Below, in pieces: positions 51,901 through 63,900 of a stretch of 64,000 nucleotides of DNA. Positions within the stretch are counted from its first letter, which is position 1. Each line of letters opens with the position of its first letter. The position numbers and the translations under genes were made by a program. The DNA comes from Nocardia mexicana NBRC 108244 (GTDB taxonomy: Bacteria; Actinomycetota; Actinomycetes; Mycobacteriales; Mycobacteriaceae): the NCBI RefSeq assembly GCF_001613165.1, contig NZ_BDBV01000024.1, forward strand, positions 124,001 through 188,000, read 5' to 3'. Below the pieces are notes generated by a model. That model was given only the letters and a program-made list of their open reading frames with translations. It made no database searches and had not been told where the DNA came from.

Positions 51901-54900
51901 CTCCCTGGGCGCCCTGATCAGGTCGTACGGCTGGTCTGGCCGGGGCTCGACCACGAGTTCGGTTCCGTACGGCACCCTGACGATTGCCTCGTCACCGTTG
52001 TCGAGACGGCCGACGATGCGGATCTCGCCATCGGAATCCAGAGTCAGGGTGCCGCGGGCGGTACCTGTGCCGGGTCGGTAGCCGAAATCCCGCAGCATGT
52101 CGGCGGGGACGACTCCGTCCGGCCCGTCCGCATTCGGCAGCTCGTAGTAGAGACGACCATCCGATGGTGAAAGGGCCAGGTTCGCCTCCACTGTGCCGCG
52201 GGCCGGTAGCCGAATGTCGGCGCCCACGTGATTCACCAGGACTAGGGCGGCGCCACCGTCGTCGTGATCGATCCGACCGGCCGTGACCGCGACCGGGATC
52301 CTGGGGAAGAGTGCGAGTCTCTGCTCGTGCGTGAGGTTTTCGAGGCGTTCGTGTGTGGCGAGCGTGGGTGGCTCGAGCCCGGCGCGGTCGAACCGCGTGC
52401 GCGGCGGCAGCACGACGCCGGGCAGTTCGGTCCGGAACGCATCCCGCAGGTGGTCGCCGAAATAGGTGTCGTCGCGGTCGGATTCGAACGGTTGGCGGTC
52501 GTCTCCGGAGGCGGGCAGGCGTTCGGTATCCCGGCGCGGTTCGGCGGGGTAGGTGACCGGGGGGTGGGAGCCGTCCCGGAAGCGGGGGCCGTCGGGCTCG
52601 CCTGACAGCGGAGGCGCGCGCCGGATGCCGGTGGAGTGACGGACGGTCACGGAATCGGAAGCGAGTTGTCGGGCAAGGCGTTTCGCGATCGATTCGGGAG
52701 CGAACACCTGGATCCGCCGCCCGGTCGCTTCGGCCCGGGCGAATTCCGATATTGCCGTCCACGGGCGATCGCTCTCTGAATCACCCATGCCGGGAACGAG
52801 TTTCGCGATCAGTCGCGCCGAGGTGCGGGCGTCGTGGGTGGTGGCGATCCACAGCACGGTCGCGTGATCCCCTTGTGTGCGGGTGGCTTCCGCGTGCTGC
52901 CGCAGTCCGCGGGCGATTACCTGGTGCATCGACTCGGTCGACGTCTGGGGGTGCACGTGCCAGTGCACCGTCGACGCGGCGTCGATGTCGCCGAATCCGA
53001 TCATCGTTCGGACACCGCGACCTTGGACGTCCTGGTGGAAGGACAGCAGACGGATCGCTGGGGGGACGGTGGCGAAATGGTCGGCGACTATCTCGGCATC
53101 GATGTCCGCGGTGTGCAGGTCTGTGAGTGCCGCTTGCAGATTCTGCAGTTGCCGTGCCTCGTTCGGCGACAGCCGAGCAGGGGCGGCGAGGCGTTGGATC
53201 TCGAGCTGTAGGTATCTCGTGTTCAAGGTGTTCCGTACCGGCGCCGGAATACCGGCGCTGTTGCGCAGGCCGGGGAAATCGGTGAGCATGCCGTGCTGGT
53301 AGTCCGGTGCGAGCCTTCCGAAAGACAGGTCGTTCCACCAGGTTTCGCCGTTCTCACGCCACCAGGTGGCGATTGCCGCGGCAGAGGATCGCGGGCCGTC
53401 GAGTCCGCGGGGAAACCCCGGCGGAGTGATCCGGTCGTCCGGACCCTCGGGCTGCGGATGCGCGGCGATCCGGTTCTGCAGGTCGGGCTGGACCTCGTCG
53501 CGGTCGAGGCCTTCCTGCCACCGATTCAGTTCGGCCTGCCGGTCGGCGAGGATCCGTCTCCGGTCTGCCACCACCGCGGCGGTCTGCCGGTCGGCCGAGG
53601 TGTCCCGTTCTCGGCGGGTGAGTGCCGTGTCGAGGGCGTCGAGTTCGATCTGGCGGCGTGCGATCTCATCGCGCTGACGAGCGATCTCTCCGATGCGGCC
53701 GCGGGCCCGGTTGCGGGAGTCGTAGCGGACGAAGTCGTCGTCGAGTTCGAGCCCTTGCCGGATCAGGAGTTCGAGTGCGTAGTCGTTGATTTCCGCACGG
53801 GGGAGGTAGTGGCCGCTGATGTCGCTCATGGCGACGAGTGCCCCGTCCCGAACTTCGATGGTCCCGGCGGCGGTGACGGTGCGACCACCCAGGAACGACG
53901 AATGCTGGATGACACCGCGCACCTCCTCCCCGGCGTAGAGGTTGCCGAATTCGTCCATGACGAAGAGAGCCCGGGGGCGCGGAGAGCCGACCCGGGTGGT
54001 GTCGAGTCGCTTCCCGTCGAAGACGCGGAACAGCGCGCCGTCGCGCACGAACACCCGATGCGCCTCGCGCTCGTCGGGGCTCATGTGATGGACCGGGGTG
54101 TGGTACGGAGGCGGCATCAACTCGGCGAGCGGGCGGGCGTTCGGAATGGCTTCGACAACGGTTTTGACTGCGATCGGCCGGGTTTCGGCGGCGTACTCCT
54201 TCCCGAGGGCCGCGCCGTCGAGAAGCGGGGTCTGCGGCGAGGCCAGCACTCGATCGAGGGGCGGCGGGATCTCCTCCCGCGGCACCACGTCATCGAGCGT
54301 GGAACTCAGCTGTGCCGGAGGGCGCGGATGTGCCAGCGCCGCGAACAGATTTCCCTCGGAGGTGACGCCGATCTCGTATCGGCCGTCGGATGTGTAGCGC
54401 AGGAACACATTCGGCCTCCCCGGGACGAAGGCATGTTCGGAGTTCCCGAGCCCGTCGGGATGCTGGATGACGACATTCATTCCGAAAGCCTTGGCCGCGA
54501 GGCCCGCTTCGCGGTCTACGGTATTCCGCTGCGGCCCCGGCCGAAGCGCGTCGGGGTCCGTGACACGGCGTTGTTCGTCCAGCCGCTCATCGAATTCCCG
54601 CCGCTGGTTCAGCTCGTCCTGCCACTGTGCGTCATCGACCGATCCCTGCTGCCTCTCGGCGTCGACAGTGGTCCGCCGTCGGGTTTCCTGCTGCGTCGCG
54701 CGGTCCAGATGCAGTCCGATGGTGGTGCGCGTGAATGTTGCATCGGGGTGCCTCAGAATGTGGGCGACGACGGCGAAGAGCGAATCACTGCGCCCGGACA
54801 CAGCCTCCCAGCGTGGCGGCGAGAGTGGCTGTGCGGCAGGCGGGTTCGTCGGGGAGGCGGGAGCGCCGATGATAGAGCGCGGGTGGGCCGGGGCGGGGGT

Positions 54901-57900
54901 GTGGTGGTCGGCGGGAGGCGCTACGACGTGTCCGGCGGCGTCGAGGTAGATGACGTCGATACTGGAGATGTCCCGGAGTGCTCGTGGGGGATAGCTGCGG
55001 TCGTTCTCGCGTGCTGGGTCGGCGACGACGAGGTCGCTGTAGTCCGGGAACGTGGGGGCGCCGGGGGTTGTGCTGATGAGTGCGGCATGTGCGCCGATAC
55101 CTCTGTCGTCGATCGTTGCGTAGTTGTGGACGATCAGTGCGTGGGCGGCCTCGGAATGGCGCAGAAAGTGGGCGATGGTGTCGTGATCGGGGACGGTGTG
55201 CGGTTGTGCTCCGGGGATGGCGTCCCGGAGTTGTCGGTGAGTGATCCCGGCGAGTCCGGGGGGATCGACTGTCTTGATGTCGTTGTTGCCGGTGAGTTGT
55301 CGCAGGAGTGCCAATACCCGGGGGCCGCACGTATCGTCCGATGCCATATAGTGCGGCGGATCTTCATCTGTGGGCGGGAGTGCGCGCGTCTGGGTAATCG
55401 GACTGTGCTGTGCCGCCGCATAATCCGGCAGTGGTTCGACCGCGGCATCGACCGCGCGGGCCATGGACATCCGGCCGTGCGCTTGCGGCATGCGCGCGGG
55501 ATCGAGGATCACCAGATCGGTGATGCGGCGCTCGGTCATCCGCTGCTCCAGCGCCGCGGCGTCCATCCGCCCGGCGGAGCCACCGAGACCGGGATGGTCG
55601 AGATCGTGGATGCGGAATTCGTCCGTGTTCCCGATGCGCCGCACCGCCAGGGTGCGGAAATCGCTGGAGTCGATCATGTTGTGGGAGTTGGCCATCCACA
55701 CTCGCGCATCGGCCGGCAGGTCCCGGATATGGGTGGACTCCCGGAGTGCGTGTTCGGCGCCCTCGCCCAGACTCAGCTGCGCCCACCGGAGCCACGCGGT
55801 CCACGTCCGACCGTCGCTCTCGCCCTGCAGGCCGACGATCACGTCGACCGCCTCCTGACGCTGCGCCGCGGTCAGCGTGGTGTAGTCGAATCTGCCCTCC
55901 CCGGCGGACTCGTACAGCAGCCAGTGCATCGCCAGCCAGCCACCGAACCGGCCCACCACATGGCCGGGGACCCTGTTCACGCGGTGCTCGGGATGGATCC
56001 ACAGGTCCCAGGTGTTGCCCCAGCCGGTCAACTGCAGGTAGGGATTGCGCATGGTCGACGGGTTGTGCCACGACTCGGCCAGCACGTTCCGGCGACGGCC
56101 GTCGACCATCGCTACCGGGATCGCGCGCGTGAACCCGTGGAACAACCGGTCGATCGCGGACCTCGCGGTGCCGGGGCGCTGTCGCCGCTCGGCCCGGGAC
56201 AGTGACACCGGGAAAGCAGAAGGCGCCTGCGGCTGTTCGGTAGGCGCCGTCTTCGACGGCGGCGCAGAATGTTCGGGACGAACCGTACTGCCGTCGGATT
56301 CCGTTGTGTCCCTGCGCCGTTCGTTCGGCGGCTCGAAGTGTCCGCGTAGGACGATGAAATTGGGGGTGTAGAAGGAGTGGAAGGGGTCTGTGCCGATGCT
56401 GGTGATTCGGTAGGGCGTGTTGCTGGCGAACAGGAGTTCGTTTTCGTGTGCGTTCTTGGCGCGGCCGTCGCGGCCGAGGTAGATCGCGCGGAGTCCGGGT
56501 GGTACGGCGAGTTCGAGGCGGAAGTTCGATTTTGTGCTGGTCGAGACCAATTCGGTGGTCAATGACGTGGACAGGAGGTTGGCGTTGCGCTGGAGGGCGT
56601 TGAGGACGAGGCGGGGGTCTTTGCGTCCGTTGAGGGTGTTGCCGTGCCGGTCGATGGCCAGGAAGTCGATGTCGCCGAGTGCGCGGACGACGAGGAAGGG
56701 TTCGGTGCAGGGCAGCGGCTGGCCGGTTCCCTGTTCGAGCAGTTCGAGAAACCGGCGGACGTTGTCCGGTGTGGGGGCGGCACCGAAGTTCTCACGGTAT
56801 GCCCTGTTGAACCGGTCGTAGAAGATCGCGTCGACGCCGATCTGTTCCCAGTGTGCTGTCGGGCGGGGGTGCTCGAGAATTTGGTTGAGCGCGTGCAGTT
56901 TCCGGGTTTCGGCATCGTCGAGGTAGGCGCTCTCGAGTCTGCGCACGGTGTCGCGGTCGGAGTCGGTGCGGTCTCCGGGACGCTTGTCCAGCGCTGGTCG
57001 CAGTTGTTGTGCTTGGGCTGCGGTGCACCTGCCGACGAGTGTGTCGTGCAGGTCTTTTCGCGTCTGGATCAGTGTGTTGAGGTCAGGTGTTCTGAAGGGG
57101 CTGTCGCTGAGGAGGTCTCGGGTGGCGGCGTGGTGTCGGTAGCGGTCGTATACCTCTTCGAAACTCTCACCCGCGTGCGTCTTGCGGATCAGTGTGTTGG
57201 TGAGGGCGGAGGATTGCTGGTAGGTCATCAGGGCCGTGCGTACTTCGGGTGGCTGCCGGGGCCAGGTGCGGAGCACGGTGTGGCCGTAGTCGGCGCCGTC
57301 TCGGTTGCTGGTGAACACCCGTACGCCGCTGAAGGGCAGCGTGATGTCGGGGGCCGGGGGATGCACCGTCGTCGTAGCGGAATCGGTGTGTGGCGCGGAT
57401 GTGGTGATCGCCGCGGGTGCATAGAGGTGGATGTGCCGTGTCGCGGGGTGATGTGCGGTGAACTCGGTGATCGCTGTGTGCAGGTGTGTCGCGGAGTCGA
57501 TGGGTGTCTGGGTGTCGTAGTCGATCCAGAAGACGCTCGCGTGGCTGGGGTGTGTGCGGGTGATGTCGGTGTGTAGGGCGGCGACTCGGCTGGGCAGGTC
57601 GGGTATCGCGACGGCCGAGGTGGCAGAGTGAGCGTGCCAGTGCACTGTCGGGGCGGTGTCGATGGGGCCGAAACCGATGACCATCTGGCCGCGTCGACCC
57701 AGGTCGTTGTCGGTGAAGGACAGCAGGTGCACTACCGGTGGTGTATCGGAGGGGTCGGTGGCCGTTTCGGCGGCTCGGACGGCGGCGCGGAGGTAGGTGC
57801 GGGGGATGTCGAGGTTGTGCCATTGTTCCAGCAGGTACGGTGGCAATCCGTCGTCGAAGTCGTCGTGCTCGCGGAGCCAGTCCCGTTTGACCATGAGGTA

Positions 57901-60900
57901 TCGAATGTTGCGGGCGTGCCGGGTCGGGGCGGTGAGGACGTCGCTGTTGCGCAGGGCGGGGAATGGGTCGAGCAGTCGGAGCTGTTCGTCGTTCATCCAT
58001 TCGTCGATGAGTAGGTTGTCCCACCAGGTGCGGCCGGTGCCGGGGTAGGTGTAGGGCGAATCCGGCTCGTGCAACTGCCGCAGCACGTCCGGCGGGAGTC
58101 GGCCGCTGTCATCGGTGAGATCTTCGAGCCGGTCGATCTCGAGTTCGATGAGTCTCTCCCTGAGACGGTCCTCCACCCCGAGCGGGACATTGTTGCGCAG
58201 GGTTGGGAATTCGGTCAGCAGACGGAGCTGTTCGGCGTCCGTCAGGCCGTCGAAATGCAGAGAGTTCCACCAGGTTTCACCGACATCACGCCACCAGGTG
58301 GCCGACGTGCCGAACCCGGCGGGCGGCCGCAGTGGATCGGCAGCGACGCCGACATGTCGGTCGGCGCCGACGTAGACGGTGCCGGGGAGGAGGGGGACGG
58401 GAGCGTGGTTGTGGCCGGGGGGTTGCACGACGTGGCCGCGGGCGTCGAGGTAGACGACGTGGATGTCGGCGATATCGCGCAGTGCCCTGGGCGGATAGCT
58501 GTGTGGTGTATCCAGTCCCGGGTCTCTGACGACGAGTTCGGAGGTGCTTTCGCCGGAGGCTTTGCGGGTGCTGGTGATGAGGTAGGCGTGTGCGCCGATG
58601 TTGTTCTGGTCGACAGTGGTGTAGTTGTCGACGACGAGGGCGTGGGCGGCGGGGGAGTCGGGGTCGTCGAGGACTTCGGCGATGGCGTCGTGCCCGCGAG
58701 GATCGAGGACCGTGTGGAGTCGAGCGTGCGGGGGATCGGCCGGGTTCGTGCTGGGCGCGGGGATGGCGCGCTGTAGCTGTTCGTGGGTGACACCGGAGAG
58801 TCCGGTAGGGGGATAGATGGTTTCGATGTCACGGTTGCCGGTGAGCTGTCCCAGTAGCGCGAGTGTGCGTGGGCCGCAGTCGTTGTGGTCTGTGTGCGGG
58901 GCGCTGTCGTCGATGACCGCCTGGGTGTGGGGCAGCAGAGCCTCGGCTGTGAGGACGTGCATGCCCTCCGCGGGGTCGTAGCGCACGCCGGTGATGCGGT
59001 AGCGGGTGTCGCGGGCGAGTAATAGTTCGGTGGCGCCGGGAACGTTGCTGCGCAGGCCGATCCACAGGCCCTGGATGCCGACGGGAAGGGTCATGTCGAG
59101 TCGATAGGTGAACGACCTGCCGTCCGGGAACTTCACCAGGTTGCGGCTGACCGAGGTCGACAGGTAGCCCGGTTCCCGCTGCACCGTGCCGACGAGACGG
59201 TCCAGGTGCTGGGGTTGTGCCGGTCGCCCGTCCCGATCCAGCAGGAACTCGATGGTCCGGAGGCCGCGGTTGACCCGGATCGGCTCGGTGATCGGCACCG
59301 GTCGCCGGGTGGCCCGATCCATCAGCTCGATCTGGCGGCCGATGGCCTCGGCGCCCACCGGCATACCGAAGAAGGTGCTGAAGTACGGGCGCATCAACTG
59401 CGTCATCTTGACGTGGTCGCTGACGATTTGGTCCAATGCTCGGCCGGGATGTTGGCTCGTCATGAGCGAGTGGAGCCGATTCCAGGTTTCGCCCGCCGTA
59501 TCCGTGTCCGAAATTGCTTGGCGAACGGCCACTTCCCCGTCTCGGTACCACCGGGCCAGGGAGTCGAGGGAGGGTTTCCCCGGTCCGGTCAGTGCGCTGA
59601 ACAACCGCGCCGATCTGCTGCTGTGCTCGAACTGCTCGAACTGGCGCCTGGCCGAATCGAGGTAGTCGCCGTCCCGCAAAACTCGGTTGGGCAGACACGC
59701 CTTGTCGTGTGCCCATATCGAATGCCGCTGAGCCGGGGTGAGCTCGTGCCACAGGTTCAGTGTGGTTTCACCGAACTCGAGTCCTGCTGCGTCCGTATCG
59801 AATTGCCGGATGCCGTTGTGGTCGATGTAGCCCGTTCCGGGGCCTTGCGGGTCGGCCGAATGTGATGAGGGTTGCCACGGGTGCTGCGGTGGCAGATCGA
59901 AGGTGACTGCGGTGTGCAACTCGTCGGGAGCGATAGTGAACGGTCTTCCCGCGGTGTCCACGGCGACCCGAAGGTTGCTCGGGCTCTGTGGATCCACGTA
60001 CACGAGTGCGAACGACCCGTCGGGTTTGTTGCGTATGACGGTGCGAAAAGCGTGTGAGCGCAGGACGATTACATTGAGTTCGAACTCGCGGGCGGCCAAC
60101 GGGAGCAATCGGGTCAAGGCTCCGTCGGTGTGCATATTCGGGTTGCGCAGGCCGTCGATGAGGCCGCGGTACTGGGCCTGCTCGGTCGCGTCGTACCGGT
60201 TGTCGGCAAGGTTCTGCTCCCACCGCCCGGCCAGGGCGATGCGAATCTCCTGCGCCGTGCTGCCCGCACCGTCGCGCAGCAGCAGTGCCAGGCATTCGAA
60301 TACCTGATCGCCATTGTCGGGCAACGAAATCCAGGCCGGTGCGAGTAGCCCTGCTCTGAGTTCTTCGATGGTGGCCGGGTCGATCAGGCCCAGGCGGACG
60401 GCTTTGTCCACGGCCTCCGCAATATCGGAGACCCCGAGTTTGTGGAATATGCCGGATCGGTCCATCGCCCTTGTGATCGCGTGGTTCACCGTGTCGCGGG
60501 TGGTCTTGCCGAGAACGGGGTCTTGTCGTAGGTGTTCGGCAATGGATTCGGCTGTGGTGTAGCCGGCCGCGTAGTGTTCGAGGACGGTCTTCTGTGTGCG
60601 CGTGAATGATATGCCGTGGATCGTCGTGATGTACGAGTGGTTGTTCGGTGTGACGGTGAATTGGTAGGTGTAGTCGGGGTATTGGTGGAGGTGGTAGACC
60701 TTGCCGCCCGGGGGTGTGGTGACGATGGTGTGCCGATCGTGGCCGGGGCGGATGATGTGAAGGTTGATTTCGAGGGCGCGGGCGGCGGCGTGGGCGATGA
60801 ACTCGAGGCCGGGGTATTCGGTGGACAGGTAGTGCGTGTCGGTTGTTCTGCCTGCGCGTAGTGCGGTGAGGACGTCATCGAGGGCCCGGGCGCGGGCGGC

Positions 60901-63900
60901 GGCGATCCGGTCTCGGAATGCGTGCGTGCGGGCGTCTTCGTGGGCTGTGTCGGCGTTGAGATAGTCGGTGGTGATGAGGCGGAGGTACTCGTCGCGGTGT
61001 TTCTCGATGTGATCGGCGATGGTGTCCTGTAGGCGAGCTTTGCCCTTCAGCGCACGCTGGAGCGTGCGTTCCAGTGCGCGGATGAAGGGGTGCGGTCGAT
61101 GGCGCCAACCGGATGCGCTGGATGTGGGGATGTGGACGGCGGTGGGGCCGGTGTCGCCGAGATGGCGCAGGTGGTCGAGGAATTCGAGTTTGGTGGGGAA
61201 GGTTCGCGTATCGCCGGTGGGGGTACGGAGTTCGATGAAGCCTTTGGCCTCGAGAGTGGCGGTGGTCCTGTCGGGGAGGTCGATCCGAGTGCCGGTGAGC
61301 AGCCTGTTGTGGTGAGTGAGCTCGTGGAGGAGGTCATGGAGTCCGACGCGCCTGGTCGGGCCGGAGATGTCGGGTAGCGGGCGATGGACGACCGCCGTGG
61401 TCCACTCGTCCATGGACTGGGCGTTGATGCTCTGCCGAAATTGGTGGGGAGTGAGGTCGAGGGATTGGCCGGAGCCATTGGTGACCCGCACGCCCGTGCC
61501 GGTGACCTCCGCGTCATATCCCATCTGCGGATCGGCTGGGTGCCGGAGGCGGACTCCGGTGCCGGGCGGGTAGTGGGATCGGGAGAGCTGCTCCGTGAAT
61601 TCCAGGATGGGCAGAGTTCGGGCATGCTCGAGATCGGGTGCGCCGATGCGGATTTCGCGGGGGAACTCCGGGATCGTCTCGCCGCGCAGGCGAATCGGGC
61701 GGGCCGTGGCGCCGGTCGGGGTGTAGAGAACGGCGTACAGACCGGCCGAGTCGCGGCGCCCCGGCGGTCTGCCGGTCCGGCCGGTGGCATCGGGAACGTA
61801 GTCGCGGACGAGGATGACGTCGTCCTCGTTGACCATCCGGTAGGCGTGCGCCCCGATGCCGTTCGCATTCACGGCAGGGTGCATGTGGACGACCAGGGCC
61901 TGCGCACCCGGGCCGAGAAGTTGCAGCTGCTTGCGGATTTTGTCCTCACCGGTGTACCCGCGGAGCTTTCCGCCGGCCGCTTTCTCGGCCTGCCGTTTCG
62001 AGTAGCCGGGCAGCGCTGCGCGCCCGTCGTGCGGCCGGGTCTCGGTGGTGCCCTCGAGATCACGGCCCTGGCCGAGTCCACCCCGGGGCGGGGTGCCCGT
62101 GATCGCGCGGAGTCGGATTGCGCTGCTGGTGATGCCGCGCCGTGCGAATCCGTCGCTGATGCCGGTGAGCGCGTGGAGGAGGCACTGGTTGTCCGACCCG
62201 GAACCCTGCGCGGCGTCCTGCGGCGGGTTCGTGACATCCGTGTGAGCGGTCGTGCCGTCACCGTGTATGGGCGCCGCAGCCCGGCGGGGGACGGAAGTAG
62301 TTGCGCTGCCGTCTGTTCGGGACACGAGCCGGTGGAGGACGGTTCGGATGTCGCGGGGTGGAGCACCCTCGGCCGACGAAGTGGGCGTGTGCCGTGCGGT
62401 CGGCACCGTGGCGTCGCCGACCATGTCACCGCCACGCAGACGAGATGTGAAGCGCCGCAGCCGTTGCAGTGCGCGCTCTCGCCGTGACGGTCGCTCGTGC
62501 CGGATGTCACCGGTGTGGACCTGCATGCTGCCGTCGACCGCCGGGGTGCCGGGGCTGCCGGACACTTCGTAGACGAGGTCGGGGAGATCCTCGAAAGGAC
62601 CCGGCTCCCTTGCCATCCGGGCCATCTCGGAGGGACGGCTCATCTCGGTCGCGCCGAGGGGTGGCGCCCGCGATACGGGCTTTCGGGTCTCGGCGAAGGG
62701 TTCGACCGGCCGCTGGTGCGGCACGGAGGTGGAGCGGCCCGGGATATCGACGACGGTGTGCATCGGGGAGAACCGGAGGGAGTTGCCCCGGGGCGGAATC
62801 TCGGGCGGCCCACCGCGATGTGGGCCGTCGGTACGCGCTGCGGATCGGATGTGGTCCCGGCTGAGGGGGATCTCCTGGCCGTCCGGTGGTGTCTCGTCGG
62901 ACTGCTCCCGTACGAGGGCATCGAGCATTTCCGATTGCGGCCGCCGCTCGTCCCGGGAGACGTCGGCGGACTCCGCTGCGCGCCGTGGCGCCGGTGGAGT
63001 TTCGATCGATGGCAAGGGTCGGATCGGCTCTGCCGCAGCAGGTTCGGGTTCCCAGTCGTCTCGCGGCTCCGTATGGGATTGCCCCGCTGCGGATCCCGTC
63101 CGATAGTCCTCGTCGCGGACCGGTTGCCGTGGCGCCCAGGTGCTTCCGGCGAGCACCGCCGGAGCGGGCCGGACGGGCAGCGAGGCCCGATCCGGTGTCT
63201 GTCGGGGCGGGTCCGTGGTCTCCTCGCCGCGATCGGTGCCGAATGCCGCCAGGTCGTCGGTGGTGCCGCCGATGATGTCACCGGAGACCCAGAGTTTGCC
63301 TTTGGGGCCATGGATTTCGATGACGGCGACGCCGACGAAGCGGTGATTGTCCGCGCCTTCGCCACCGTCGGTGAGCGCGGCGGTGCCGAAGCGGAAGAGG
63401 TCGCGGTTCTGCTTCAGCATGGCGCCGGACCGGCCCTGGGCGGCGTTGTGGCCGCCGAGCGGCAGCCCGGACGGCGCGCCCTTATTGGTGGAGTCCGCGG
63501 TGAAGGCATTGGTGAAACCACCGGTCGGGCGGAAGGAGATGGTGCTGTCGGCCGAGTTCTTGGTACCGGCGTCCGCGATCCGGAAACTATGAGTCGCAAT
63601 ACTTCTGCTGGTCCCGTCGATGCGCGGAGCGTAGATGCTGACCTTCACCGAGGTGCCGGTCACCGTTGTGCCGGACGGGTACGCCTCGGGGCCGGGCACG
63701 GGATCGGTCGATTCGGGGCCCGCGAGATAGGGAACGGTGGATTCGGGCCCGAGCAGGGCGAGCCGGTTCGAGGCGGCCAACTGCTGCAGCCGGGTGAACA
63801 CGTCCTGGGTGGAGTAGGTCCGTTCGCCGAGGCCCCGATCCGCACTGCGGAGAGCGGGATCCACGGTGCGCAACGCATCGGCCAATTGCCTTGTGCCCCC

